Below are positions 1-8,691 of a stretch of 64,000 nt of DNA, one piece after another. The stretch lies in contig DIHT01000064.1 in NCBI GenBank assembly GCA_002420305.1, positions 71,418 to 135,417 of the forward strand, written 5' to 3'. Source of the DNA: Akkermansiaceae bacterium UBA5689. Lineage in GTDB: Bacteria; Verrucomicrobiota; Verrucomicrobiia; Verrucomicrobiales; Akkermansiaceae. Numbering within the stretch: the first letter of the stretch is position 1; every line of letters starts with the position of its first letter. The notes beneath the pieces were generated by a model. The model was not told the DNA's origin. It did no database searches and saw only the letters and a program-made list of their open reading frames with translations. Both the position numbers and the translations under genes were made by a program.

Positions 1-171
1 CCATCCCGAGAAGAGCCAAAAGGCCGGAATGAACCTTATCGAAAACTTTCTTCTACAGAAGTGATTCACCGATCAGCAACTATTAGTCCTGTAGAAGCAA
101 GAGGCTCTTACATCGAATCCCTTGAAGGCTTGAGCGACGTGCTACAGGCCAAGACGAACGACTTCTTTTAG
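1..171 (+). CDS. C-terminal fragment of an unidentified protein (truncated by window edge)
   Basis: Frame 1 of the plus strand is open from the first base to a TAG stop, giving 56 residues ending in ...LSDVLQAKTNDFF. Composition (Glu/Asp/Lys/Ser-rich, no low-complexity bias) looks like real coding sequence. The stop overlaps the dnaN stop by a few bases, a normal convergent arrangement. No family is recognised from this tail, and the start lies outside the window. It could also be a chance open frame, since 56 codons is short. Confidence 0.45.
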   Translation, partial: PSREEPKGRNEPYRKLSSTEVIHRSATISPVEARGSYIESLEGLSDVLQAKTNDFF

Positions 172-1265
172 CCTGTGACCCTCATCGGCATGAGAACATA
201 CAGGAACGAGCCGCTGCCGCGGAGAACTCCTGGACTCATCTCGTCGATAAGATCTAATTGAACCTCATCATCCTCTAGGTTTCTGAGTGGTGCCATCAGG
301 AACTCAGGATTGAACGCTATCGCAATCTCCTTCCCATCATAGTTTACCGGCATCGACTCCTTCGCCTCCCCAATATCAGGGGAATTGGCTGTTAGGTCCA
401 TACTGCCCTCACTCACCACGAGCTTCACCGAATTTGATTTCTCGGAAGATAACAGAGACACCCTCCGCGATGTTTCAAGCAACGCCTCTCGTCCGAGGTT
501 AAGCGTCTCCTTGGCCTCTCCCGGAATCACCTGCCGATAATTCGGGTAATTCCCTTCGATAAGCTTCGAAACAATGACGCTACTGCCAACCTCGAAAACA
601 ATTTGATTATCCCCAAGTCTGGCGACTGCATCACCATCATCCCCCAGTAGACGCTGCAGCTCCTGAACGGCTTTTGTAGGGATGATGAAATCGGTTTCAT
701 GGCTTGCAGGAAACTCGAGGTCGTTCTCCACCATTGCGAGGCGCCTCCCGTCTGTAGCAACCAACGTGAGTTTACCTTCCTTAAACGCGGTGAAAATTCC
801 GTTTAGAACGTAGCGGGTCTCGTCGTTGGAAATCGCGTAGGAGGTTTTCTTCAAGCTCTCTCGGAGAAGTGTCTGAGGGATCTTATATTCCTTAGCCTCC
901 TTAAAATCGGGAAGAGGCGGAAACTCACCGTGTTCCAGTCCGATAATCTTGAAAAAACTGGGACCGCAGGTAATCGACGCAACATCCTTTGCATCAACAG
1001 CAACCTCTACCTCAGCATTGGGAAGCTCACGAATAATACTCACCAACCTCTTAACCGGCATCGTAGTTGAGCCCTCTTTCGAAATCTCGGCTCCAACCGT
1101 GCCGCTAACACCAACATCAAGATCGGTTGTAGTAAGGCGCAAAGTCCCTCCGCTCGCCTCAATTAAAACATTCGACAGTATTGGAAGGGTCGTCCTCGTG
1201 CTGACGACGTGCTGAACCTGTTGGAGACTGTCGAGGAAGGCGTCCCTTGCGATCCGAAATTTCAT
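168..1265 (-). CDS. dnaN: DNA polymerase III subunit beta (sliding clamp)
   Basis: A 365-residue protein of normal length for the beta clamp, the ring that tethers the replicative polymerase to DNA. It starts MKFRIARDAFL and carries typical clamp stretches: TTLPILSNVLIEA near the N-terminus, VATDGRRLAM near the middle, and the C-terminal MPMRV tail that forms part of the partner-binding pocket. The frame is open about 21 codons further upstream, but the ATG at 1265 matches the family start and has an AAGGG-like sequence upstream. It lies downstream of dnaA on the same strand, the classical dnaA-dnaN order, with a 223-bp gap that could hold its own promoter. Confidence 0.97.
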   Translation of the reverse strand: MKFRIARDAFLDSLQQVQHVVSTRTTLPILSNVLIEASGGTLRLTTTDLDVGVSGTVGAEISKEGSTTMPVKRLVSIIRELPNAEVEVAVDAKDVASITCGPSFFKIIGLEHGEFPPLPDFKEAKEYKIPQTLLRESLKKTSYAISNDETRYVLNGIFTAFKEGKLTLVATDGRRLAMVENDLEFPASHETDFIIPTKAVQELQRLLGDDGDAVARLGDNQIVFEVGSSVIVSKLIEGNYPNYRQVIPGEAKETLNLGREALLETSRRVSLLSSEKSNSVKLVVSEGSMDLTANSPDIGEAKESMPVNYDGKEIAIAFNPEFLMAPLRNLEDDEVQLDLIDEMSPGVLRGSGSFLYVLMPMRVTG

Positions 1266-1488
1266 TAGCAGAAAAACCCTTAACGGGGCACGGCAATTCT
1301 GCGGTGATTGGTCGCATTGGCAAGCCATTCTTTAAGAAACAAGTAACATTCCAGCTCCTCCCCGGGCAATATTGAAGCTGCTCCACAACGGAGCGGCTCG
1401 TTTCTATTCCTCTCTTTAGCGTCCGATTACAATTAAAGCCCTGCCGGCGGCAGCTTTTTGCCGGCGGACATTGATTCGGGAGCCGTAA

Positions 1489-2937
1489 TTACCGATTCAG
1501 CCTTGCGCCCAAAGCCGCGACTGTCTGTCGGACCTGGTCGTCAGTCTGCATCATCTGGTCCACCTTTTTGCAGGCATGAATAACCGTTCCATGATCCCGC
1601 CCGCCAAAGGCTTCCCCAATTTCAACGAGAGAGCCTCCGGTCAGCTTCCGTGACAGATACATCGCAATCTGTCTGGGGAAGGCGATATTGGCGGGCCGAC
1701 GCCGACTGGTCATATCAGCAAGGCGTATGTCATAGAAATCCGCGACCGTTTTCTGGATCGTGTCGATCGTAACCTTGGCCGCAGCCTCTTCCCTGAGAAT
1801 ATCCCGGAGAAGATCCTCAATCCTGTCCGTCGAGAGCTCTCCCTGCCCCAGTGAATTGTAAGTTGCGATCCTTACTAGCGCACCTTCAAGCCTCCGGACA
1901 TTACTTCGGATTCGTTGTGCAACAAAGCGAACCCAGTCTTCCGGTATCTTAACCTCCCATTCTTCCATCTTTCGGCCAAGAATGGCTATTCTTGTTTCCA
2001 ATTGAGGAGGTTGCAAAGCTACTGTCAAACCGCATTCGAAACGGGAAACCAGCCGTGGCTCCAGAGTCTGGATTTCTGACGCGGGCCGATCACTGGAGAG
2101 TACGACCTGAGCCCTTCCATCGAGAAGCGTGTTGAACGTATGAAAGAATTCTTCCTGGGACTTCTCCTTGCCATTCAAGAATTGAACATCGTCAACCAGA
2201 AGCACGTCAGCTTTGCGATACCTCCGACGGAAATTGTCGAGATTTCCTTTTTGTACAGCTAGGATGAACTCGTTCGTAAACTTCTCACAAGTCAGGTAAA
2301 TCACCTTTGATTCAGGCCTCGCCTTAAGGATGTCCTGCCCGATTGCTTGCATTAAATGGGTCTTCCCGAGCCCGGAGCCTCCATGGATAAATAGTGGGTT
2401 GTACGCAGTGCGAACCCCCGCAGCAATTGCCTTACAGGCTGCATGCGCGAATTGGTTGTTTCCACCAACGACGAAACGATCGAACGTGTAAAGGGGGTTA
2501 AGTCCTGCTCCCTTCAGCGACTTCGCCAACGCCTCGGAGGCAACCTCTTTGGCGCGCGATTTCTTTTGAGGCTGCTCGAGCATTGTCAACTGCCCTCCTG
2601 CGGCTCCATTCATCGCTAATACCCGGGGCCTTCCGCCACAGCCAAGAACCTGAGACAAGGCGTGAGTCAATTCCGGCATGAAGTTTTCCTGAATCCAAAG
2701 CACGTGAGTCTCAGTCGGCACCAGCACCGTGACCTGATTGGCGTCCTCAGCCACAAGCTGCATGTGTTTGAACCAACGCTCGGTGGCATCGCCACTCAGA
2801 CGCGCATCCAACAACCGGAGAATTTGAGTTTTGGCCTCTTCTGCCGGTATCCTAGCCCCTCCGCGGGCCAGAATGTCTCCTGTTCTCACCCCGCTCCCGC
2901 GTGGTGTCGTCACTGCACCTTCATCCCTGCTGCTCAT
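1489..2937 (-). CDS. dnaA: Chromosomal replication initiator DnaA
   Basis: A 482-residue DnaA, the AAA+ ATPase that melts oriC. Domain I lies at about residues 35-105. A variable linker follows, then the AAA+ domain with Walker A GGSGLGKTH (186-194) and Walker B VLLVDDVQF. The C-terminal DNA-binding domain IV carries the signature around GGRDHGTVIHACKKV, which contacts DnaA boxes. A roughly 30-residue N-terminal extension rich in Gly/Arg precedes domain I. It is slightly longer than E. coli DnaA (467 residues). The upstream 400 bp holds AT-rich repeats and a DnaA-box match, so autoregulation and an adjacent origin are plausible. Confidence 0.98.
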   Translation of the reverse strand: MSSRDEGAVTTPRGSGVRTGDILARGGARIPAEEAKTQILRLLDARLSGDATERWFKHMQLVAEDANQVTVLVPTETHVLWIQENFMPELTHALSQVLGCGGRPRVLAMNGAAGGQLTMLEQPQKKSRAKEVASEALAKSLKGAGLNPLYTFDRFVVGGNNQFAHAACKAIAAGVRTAYNPLFIHGGSGLGKTHLMQAIGQDILKARPESKVIYLTCEKFTNEFILAVQKGNLDNFRRRYRKADVLLVDDVQFLNGKEKSQEEFFHTFNTLLDGRAQVVLSSDRPASEIQTLEPRLVSRFECGLTVALQPPQLETRIAILGRKMEEWEVKIPEDWVRFVAQRIRSNVRRLEGALVRIATYNSLGQGELSTDRIEDLLRDILREEAAAKVTIDTIQKTVADFYDIRLADMTSRRRPANIAFPRQIAMYLSRKLTGGSLVEIGEAFGGRDHGTVIHACKKVDQMMQTDDQVRQTVAALGARLNR

Positions 2938-2970
2938 CTTAGTTCTCCAATCCGTAACCTTTTATCGATT

Positions 2971-3074
2971 TTTAAAAATTTGCTGAGACTTACGACTCCA
3001 CTAACACAGTCAGTTGAGGCCGTCAGCTGCGTAGTGGATGACTAGCGGTGTCAACAGCGTCAAAAATTTTTAAA
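2971..3074. repeat. AT-rich inverted repeat pair upstream of dnaA
   Basis: TTTAAAAATTT at 2971-2981 and its reverse complement AAATTTTTAAA at 3064-3074, separated by 82 bp. Both sit in longer A/T runs, unlike the surrounding moderate-GC DNA. Such AT blocks next to dnaA commonly serve as unwinding elements. They could equally be promoter UP-elements or chance. Confidence 0.45.
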
Positions 3075-3102
3075 TAAGAATTTCGGCCGGCCCTCTCAGC
3101 TC

Positions 3103-3111
3103 TTTTCCACA
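3103..3111 (+). promoter_or_regulatory. DnaA-box-like site
   Basis: TTTTCCACA matches the relaxed DnaA-box consensus TTWTNCACA at all positions and differs from the strong E. coli R1 box TTATCCACA by one base. It lies 20 bp from the second AT-rich tract upstream of dnaA. A single 9-mer match could be chance. Confidence 0.4.
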
Positions 3112-3343
3112 AGCGTTCCACGACATGCCAGATGTTAGACTTCAGAGTTCGCCTGTTAAGCTCGCCAAACGAAAAGCACAATTTACCCATCCCAAGACAC
3201 CGAATCCTTGTCTCGCATTCCCAGAATGAAGATCAGCTTTCACGCCATCACCCTGCAGCCTTGTAAATGACGTAACCCGTTAAGGAGAAACGCATAAAGC
3301 CGGAAAGACTTGCTAAATGCGTGAAAGGAGAAGCACGGCAAGA

Positions 3344-4990
3344 TCAAACGGCACGAATGCGGGCCTTGCCGCTTGATTTTGGCCACAGGACGCCCAGTCC
3401 AAAGGTGAGGATGGTGGTTGCTGGCCAAGCCCAGTAGAAGCCAACGGTAGTCTTCAAAGATTGAGCATCTCCCTGCCCTTCAATGAAATACATCGGTAAA
3501 GCAGCGAGCCACTCATAAGGCATGTTGAAGCCGAGAGAGAGCCCGAACAGGTCTAACTCGAACGTATGCAGCAACACCCAAAAGTCACTGCGAATGAACA
3601 ATACCGCGATGAACGACAACACCGATCCCCATATCAGCCCTCGGAAGCTCCCTCGACCGAGCAGAGCGCACAGGAACATACCCAACAATGGACCAATGGT
3701 GTAGGTCGTCATCCCAAACGCTAGCGGCAGAACTTCGACCTCCGTATTCTTCTGCACCCACCGCATCAACAGGGTAAATACCGTCAGAAAAAGCCCCCAG
3801 AGGACCACCAACACCCGACTCCGGGACACCATTCTACGCTGTTCATCCTCGCTCTGTGCTCCATCGGCGTCATAGAGCACCGAGACGGTTGTCTGACTGA
3901 GTGCAGCGAGAATCGAATCCAAGCTCGAAATAGCGGCCGCAAACACCCCGCCCAGAATCAATCCACTCAGGCCGGGAGGCAGCTCTTTCACGATCCAGAT
4001 GGGAAACACCCGGGCAGCTTCTCCCGGGACCCCTCCGCCGGAATTCCATGCCATCTTTTCGGCAACTACGCCTTCCGGTGGGAAGCGCGAATACCAGACG
4101 AAAAGCGCCGCCCCGACCATCAGCATTAGCAAGGTGATTACTTGTCCTACTGAACTCCAGATGATGGCTTTTCGAGCATCTTGAGCGTTCCTGCAGCAAA
4201 ACATCCGCTGGGCGTTAAGCTGGTCCACCCCGAACGCTCCAACATTAAGAAAGGGGACAGCGAATACCGCAACCCAGAATGTGAATTGGAAGGCGTCGCT
4301 CACCCCTGCGTCGAAACTGAGCCAATGTGTTTTACCTGCCTGCGCGGCCACATCTAGCCACCCTCCGCCAAGATGCATCCAAGCCCAGATCAAGGTGATC
4401 AGCCCTCCCACGGCGAAGAGGAAAAACTGCATTACATCGGTCCATATCACGGTCCGCATACCCCCCATCAACGTCCAACCAATCGCAAAAATTCCGATCA
4501 AAAGAATACACACCTCAAACGAAAAGGGAGTAACGATCATGAGCGGGATAGCAGCCACGAGCACCCGGACGCTCTGGGCGAGGATTGATCCGATCGTGAA
4601 AAAGACAGTCGCCAGAGTTTTCAGCTGCGGCTTAATCCTCCGGCCCATGTAGTCATACGGGCTATAGATGCCATCCTCGTAAAAGACTCTCGTGAACCAA
4701 ATCCCCACGATCACTCGGCCCAAAATAGATCCTAGAGCCCAGATCATGTAAGTGAAGTCACCGCCTGCTGCCAGCACCCCTCCGGGAACACCGATAAATG
4801 TGACTCCACTGATTTCGGTCGCGACGATCGAGCCACTTACAGCGAGCCAAGGCAAAGAGCGGCCTCCCGCAAAAAAGTCACTGATGGAAGCCTGCCTCCC
4901 TCGCATCTTGTGCCCGACCCAGGTCGTGAGCCCCAGGTATCCAAAGAGCACAATCCAGTCCAGAGGCTGAAACCACTCATGTACTGCCAT
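3344..4990 (-). CDS. Sodium:solute symporter (SSS/SLC5 family)
   Basis: A 548-residue polytopic membrane protein with about 13 hydrophobic helices. It has the SSS-family features DFFAGGRSLPWLAVSGSIVATEISG (first discontinuous helix, Na+ site region) and the conserved GGMRTVIWTDVMQ segment. It would couple Na+ entry to uptake of a small organic solute at the inner membrane; the substrate cannot be read from sequence (sugars, sialic acid and organic acids are common in the family). It stands alone, divergent from kdsB. A perfect 10-bp palindrome lies 60 bp upstream of its start. Confidence 0.9.
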   Translation of the reverse strand: MAVHEWFQPLDWIVLFGYLGLTTWVGHKMRGRQASISDFFAGGRSLPWLAVSGSIVATEISGVTFIGVPGGVLAAGGDFTYMIWALGSILGRVIVGIWFTRVFYEDGIYSPYDYMGRRIKPQLKTLATVFFTIGSILAQSVRVLVAAIPLMIVTPFSFEVCILLIGIFAIGWTLMGGMRTVIWTDVMQFFLFAVGGLITLIWAWMHLGGGWLDVAAQAGKTHWLSFDAGVSDAFQFTFWVAVFAVPFLNVGAFGVDQLNAQRMFCCRNAQDARKAIIWSSVGQVITLLMLMVGAALFVWYSRFPPEGVVAEKMAWNSGGGVPGEAARVFPIWIVKELPPGLSGLILGGVFAAAISSLDSILAALSQTTVSVLYDADGAQSEDEQRRMVSRSRVLVVLWGLFLTVFTLLMRWVQKNTEVEVLPLAFGMTTYTIGPLLGMFLCALLGRGSFRGLIWGSVLSFIAVLFIRSDFWVLLHTFELDLFGLSLGFNMPYEWLAALPMYFIEGQGDAQSLKTTVGFYWAWPATTILTFGLGVLWPKSSGKARIRAV

Positions 4991-5050
4991 TATCCGGCGG
5001 AGGCTAACTCAACCGCTTCAATCAGTCGACACTTCGATAAAAAAATCAAC

Positions 5051-5060
5051 CTTTCGAAAG
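5051..5060. promoter_or_regulatory. Palindrome in the symporter/kdsB divergent promoter region
   Basis: CTTTCGAAAG is a perfect 10-bp palindrome in the 111-bp gap between the divergent symporter and kdsB genes. It could be a repressor site for the symporter. It is short and no cognate regulator is adjacent, so this is weak. Confidence 0.2.
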
Positions 5061-5101
5061 TAATACCTTGCCGCCAAAGCTTCGTGAGATAGCCTCAGGC
5101 C

Positions 5102-5905
5102 TTGCATAATAAGGTGGCTGCAAGAGGCAAGACCGGACAGGTCGCTGGTGTAATCCCCGCCCGATGGGGATCCTCCCGCTTCCCCGGAAAGCCCCTTCAT
5201 CAACTCGCTGGGAACAGTTTGCTCGGTCACGTCATTGAGCGAGTCGGCTGCTGTAAACGTCTCGACGTTGTGCTGGTCGCTACTGATGACGAGCGAATCC
5301 AACGGGAAGCACGCGCCAACGGTGCAGAGGTCGTGATGACGTCAGGACAACACAAGACGGGAACCGACCGTGTCGCAGAGGCGATCACTTCTTTTCCCGC
5401 CATCCAGCATATTGTCAACATTCAGGGAGACGAACCCCTTGTCTCCCCTTCCCTGATCGATCTGATGGCAGATACCCTGAGGAAGCAGAAGGGCGTTGAC
5501 ATGATCACGGCGGCAAATCCAATTTCAGACCTCACTCAGCTCGATGATCCCAATATCGTCAAGGTGGTCTTGAATAGGAGTAATGACGCCCTCTACTTTT
5601 CACGTAGTGCGCTCCCCTACAATCGATCTCAAGGGGACCTATTTTCCCCATTCCGTCATGTGGGCTTATACGGCTACCAGCGAGGTTTTCTTGAGAAATT
5701 CGTCAGCTGGCCAGAGGGAGATCTGGAAAGGGTCGAGCAACTTGAGCAGCTTCGTGCACTTGAGAACGGAGCTCGAATCCGAGTTATTGTCACCGAACAT
5801 GACTCCATCGGTCTCGATACCCCCGAGCAGGTTCCTGAGATTGAAGCTCTTCTTACCGGTTCAACTGACGCCCAATACTCTCCAAACATAAACCAATCGC
5901 GCTGA
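5102..5905 (+). CDS. kdsB: 3-deoxy-manno-octulosonate cytidylyltransferase (CMP-KDO synthetase)
   Basis: Activates KDO with CTP for lipopolysaccharide inner-core synthesis. The 267-residue protein shows the family nucleotide-binding start VIPARWGSSRFPGKPL, the NIQGDEPLV motif and the C-terminal IGLDTPEQV segment. The length is close to the usual 245-255 plus an N-terminal extension. The first usable codon is TTG at 5102; GTG at 5114 is also possible, and neither has a good Shine-Dalgarno. The stop abuts the GTG start of pyrG with no intervening base, so the two are probably translationally coupled. This couples the CTP consumer with the CTP producer. KDO use implies an LPS-bearing outer membrane. 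Confidence 0.95.
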   Translation: MHNKVAARGKTGQVAGVIPARWGSSRFPGKPLHQLAGNSLLGHVIERVGCCKRLDVVLVATDDERIQREARANGAEVVMTSGQHKTGTDRVAEAITSFPAIQHIVNIQGDEPLVSPSLIDLMADTLRKQKGVDMITAANPISDLTQLDDPNIVKVVLNRSNDALYFSRSALPYNRSQGDLFSPFRHVGLYGYQRGFLEKFVSWPEGDLERVEQLEQLRALENGARIRVIVTEHDSIGLDTPEQVPEIEALLTGSTDAQYSPNINQSR

Positions 5906-7525
5906 GTGAAATATATTTTCGTCACCGGAGGCGTCGTCTCCTCGCTAGGAAAGGGACTTGCCGCTGCATCTATTGGCACTCTTCTTGAACATCGTGGACT
6001 TCGCGTAACGATCCAGAAGTTCGACCCCTACCTAAACGTCGACCCCGGCACAATGTCTCCGTATCAGCACGGAGAAGTTTACGTGCTTAATGACGGTGCC
6101 GAGACAGACCTTGATCTTGGGCATTACGAGCGCTTCACCAACTGTGTGTTGACTCGCTTTAACAATCTGACCTCCGGGCAGGTCTTCGAAAACGTAATCA
6201 AGAAAGAAAGACGAGGTGAATACTTGGGCAAGACAGTTCAGTTCATACCTCACGTCACCGACGAAATTAAGGCGCGAATCCATGACCTGTCGTCTCAAAA
6301 CTCCGAGGTCGACGTGATTATCACAGAAATTGGGGGGACTGTTGGGGACATCGAGGGCCACCTCTTTCTTGAGGCTCTACGGCAATTTTCTCTTGAGGTC
6401 GGCCGGGCCAATACCTGCTTCATCCACGTAACTCTGCTACCCCTTATCCGGGCTGCCGGCGAGATTAAGACCAAGCCGACCCAGCAGTCGGTTGCCAAGC
6501 TACGTGAGATCGGAATTCAGCCAGACATCGTCATATGCCGGACGGAACACGATTTGGACGACGATAACCGGCGGAAAATCGCCATGTTTTGTAACGTCGA
6601 ACACAGGAACATCGTTGCCTTCAGGGATGTAAAACATTCTATTTACGAATGCCCCTTGGATCTGCGTCAGGACAAGATTGACCGCTTGGTCGTTGATAAC
6701 CTCGGCATCGACTCTCCTAGCCCAGACCTCATCGACTGGGAAAATTTTGTGGAGCGCCTTATTAACCCACAGCACCAGGTCACAATAGCGGTCGTAGGCA
6801 AATACATTGATCTGCAGGACGCCTATAAATCTATTTATGAGTCGCTCACCATCGCAGGAGCTGCTCACCACGCCGAAGTCACGATTGTCAGGATTGACTC
6901 AGAATCTATTGAAGGAGGTAATGCGAGTGCAATCATAGGAGAAGTTGACGGAATCCTTGTCCCAGGCGGATTTGGTGATCGTGGCATTGAAGGGAAAATA
7001 CTAGCTGCGCAATATGCACGATCGACGGGAATTCCCTATCTAGGTATTTGCCTCGGAATGCAGGTCGCCACCGTCGAATTCGCGAGGAATGTGTGCCATC
7101 TCGATGGCGCTCACACTACCGAGTGCGACAAGGATACCCCTCATCCGGTTATCAGTCTTCAGGAGGAGCAGAAAGGAATTAAGGATATGGGCGCCACGAT
7201 GAGGCTGGGATCATGTGATTCCCTCGTTCACCCCGGAACGTTGGCGGCGAGTCTCTACGGTGGAGAACAAACGATCAAAGAGCGCCATCGGCATCGTTAC
7301 GAATTTAACCCAGCCTATCTGGAGCAGCTCAAGGAGGCAGGCTTGATTATCTCCTCCATTTCGGCAGAAGAGGGCTTGGTTGAAATCATCGAGCTGGCAG
7401 ACCACCCATTCTACATCGGGGCCCAATTTCATCCTGAGTTTCAGTCCAAGCCCAATCGCCCTCATCCCCTTTTCTCCGGGTTCGTCAAAGCCTCGTTGGA
7501 ATCTACCGCAGCAGGCTCGGCCTGA
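5906..7525 (+). CDS. pyrG: CTP synthase (glutamine-hydrolysing)
   Basis: Converts UTP to CTP using ATP and glutamine. 539 residues, the normal length. The N-terminal synthetase domain begins KYIFVTGGVVSSLGKGLAAAS. The C-terminal class I glutamine amidotransferase domain has the nucleophile in GICLGMQ and the catalytic His/Glu in AQFHPEF. The start is GTG, directly after the kdsB stop. No ribosome-binding site is visible within kdsB, consistent with re-initiation after kdsB termination. A GH3 hydrolase gene follows 41 bp downstream. Confidence 0.98.
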   Translation: MKYIFVTGGVVSSLGKGLAAASIGTLLEHRGLRVTIQKFDPYLNVDPGTMSPYQHGEVYVLNDGAETDLDLGHYERFTNCVLTRFNNLTSGQVFENVIKKERRGEYLGKTVQFIPHVTDEIKARIHDLSSQNSEVDVIITEIGGTVGDIEGHLFLEALRQFSLEVGRANTCFIHVTLLPLIRAAGEIKTKPTQQSVAKLREIGIQPDIVICRTEHDLDDDNRRKIAMFCNVEHRNIVAFRDVKHSIYECPLDLRQDKIDRLVVDNLGIDSPSPDLIDWENFVERLINPQHQVTIAVVGKYIDLQDAYKSIYESLTIAGAAHHAEVTIVRIDSESIEGGNASAIIGEVDGILVPGGFGDRGIEGKILAAQYARSTGIPYLGICLGMQVATVEFARNVCHLDGAHTTECDKDTPHPVISLQEEQKGIKDMGATMRLGSCDSLVHPGTLAASLYGGEQTIKERHRHRYEFNPAYLEQLKEAGLIISSISAEEGLVEIIELADHPFYIGAQFHPEFQSKPNRPHPLFSGFVKASLESTAAGSA

Positions 7526-7566
7526 CCATCAGCGGACGAGTTCTCCAATATCCCGGAAATATCGAT

Positions 7567-8655
7567 ATGCGTCCAAGTCAGGTTCTCGTATCAGGGGTCT
7601 CCGGGCCAGAGCTGACGAGTGAAGAAATTCAACTTTTCCAGAAACTACAGCCTGGAGGCTTCATCCTTTTCACCCGAAATATCGTTGATCCATGGCAAAC
7701 CCGCCAGCTCACTGACTCGCTGAGAGAACTATGCGAAGAGACGCCCCTCATAGCCATCGATAATGAAGGGGGGCGGGTTTGGCGAACGGCCCGGTTTTCA
7801 CCTGCCCCGCCCTCGGCAGCAACTCTTAGTGAACAAAACGACCCAAAACTAATCGCTCAGGCAGGTTGGATAACCGGAAGACTACTTTCCCTTCTCGGAA
7901 TCAATCTCAACCTTGCCCCGGTCCTTGATCTTGATCATCACCCCAATAGTTCAAACGCTCTCAATGCGCGTTGCTGGGGCATATCCGAGCAGGATGTAAT
8001 TAATCACGCTGGCGTCTTTAATCGCTGGCAACGTCGCCAGGGGATCGCCGGTTGTGCCAAGCATTTCCCATGTGGAGGCCGCGCCGCTAACGACCCTCAC
8101 CACACTCTTCCGATTGTCGAAATAGACCAAGAGGAGATCCTGCGAAAAGACATCATCCCTTACACGGCGCTCATGCCCGAACTGGATGCTATCATGATAA
8201 GCCATCTCCACTTTCCCCAAATCGACAGGAGCGGGCTACCAGCTTCCCTGTCCCGCAATATTATTAAGGGCCTTCTCCGTGATCGACTCGGATTCGACCA
8301 TCAACTCGTTCTTACAGACGACTTGGATATGGGAGCCATTCAACAGTCTTATGGAACTCCTGAGGCCGCCAGAATGTCAATCGAAGCCGGAGGCGATCTC
8401 GTGCTTCTCTGCCACGACTTCATGAACGCAGAGGAGAGCGTTTCTCAGCTCGAAAAGCTCCCGCCCTCAATATTTTATGACATTCAAACGCGCCTCGAAA
8501 GGGCGAAAAAGCGACTCAAGATTCCCCCACCTTTCTCTAAAGAAGAATTTGCAGCAATCATGAGAGACCTTTCAAAACTTAAGGAGTGTTTACCACCTGA
8601 CCAATCAGAATCCGCCCGCGGAGAGCCCCCACCAAGCCCAGTAGAGAACTACTAG
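7567..8655 (+). CDS. Glycoside hydrolase family 3 protein, beta-N-acetylhexosaminidase-like (NagZ type)
   Basis: A 362-residue cytoplasmic GH3 enzyme (no signal peptide) of the size of NagZ, which removes N-acetylglucosamine from muropeptides in wall recycling. Seen: PGGFILFTRN, the substrate-site DNEGGRV, AKHFP and the nucleophile motif TDDLDMGAI. The usual KHFPGHGDT...DSH loop reads KHFPCGGRA...DPH. The Asp-x-His general-acid dyad is kept (codons 8092-8100), but the Gly-His pair is replaced by Cys-Gly (Cys codon 8071-8073). That may change substrate range. It follows pyrG closely and probably belongs to the same transcript. GH3 assignment is sure; NagZ activity is inferred. Confidence 0.85.
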   Translation: MRPSQVLVSGVSGPELTSEEIQLFQKLQPGGFILFTRNIVDPWQTRQLTDSLRELCEETPLIAIDNEGGRVWRTARFSPAPPSAATLSEQNDPKLIAQAGWITGRLLSLLGINLNLAPVLDLDHHPNSSNALNARCWGISEQDVINHAGVFNRWQRRQGIAGCAKHFPCGGRAANDPHHTLPIVEIDQEEILRKDIIPYTALMPELDAIMISHLHFPQIDRSGLPASLSRNIIKGLLRDRLGFDHQLVLTDDLDMGAIQQSYGTPEAARMSIEAGGDLVLLCHDFMNAEESVSQLEKLPPSIFYDIQTRLERAKKRLKIPPPFSKEEFAAIMRDLSKLKECLPPDQSESARGEPPPSPVENY

Positions 8656-8691
8656 CAACGGAATCTCTCCTTGCCCCACGAGGATTGCCCG

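Larger units (their letters stand above)
2938..3343. other. Gene-free region upstream of dnaA; candidate oriC
   Basis: A 406-bp non-coding stretch between dnaA and the symporter gene. It holds two AT-rich tracts (about 2960-2983 and 3061-3083) carrying an 11-bp inverted repeat and one match to the DnaA-box consensus TTWTNCACA at 3103-3111. Other parts, 3120-3340, look featureless. Location next to dnaA-dnaN and AT-rich elements fit a replication origin, but only one good DnaA box was found, fewer than most origins carry. The region must also hold the dnaA promoter. Confidence 0.4.

Noticed and set aside
1441..1459. GC-rich dyad CTGCCG-G-CGGCAG followed by C and five T, resembling a plus-strand terminator
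   Set aside because: No plus-strand gene ends upstream of it; it lies in the minus-strand dnaA-dnaN gap where the T-run is on the wrong side. Kept only as a note.
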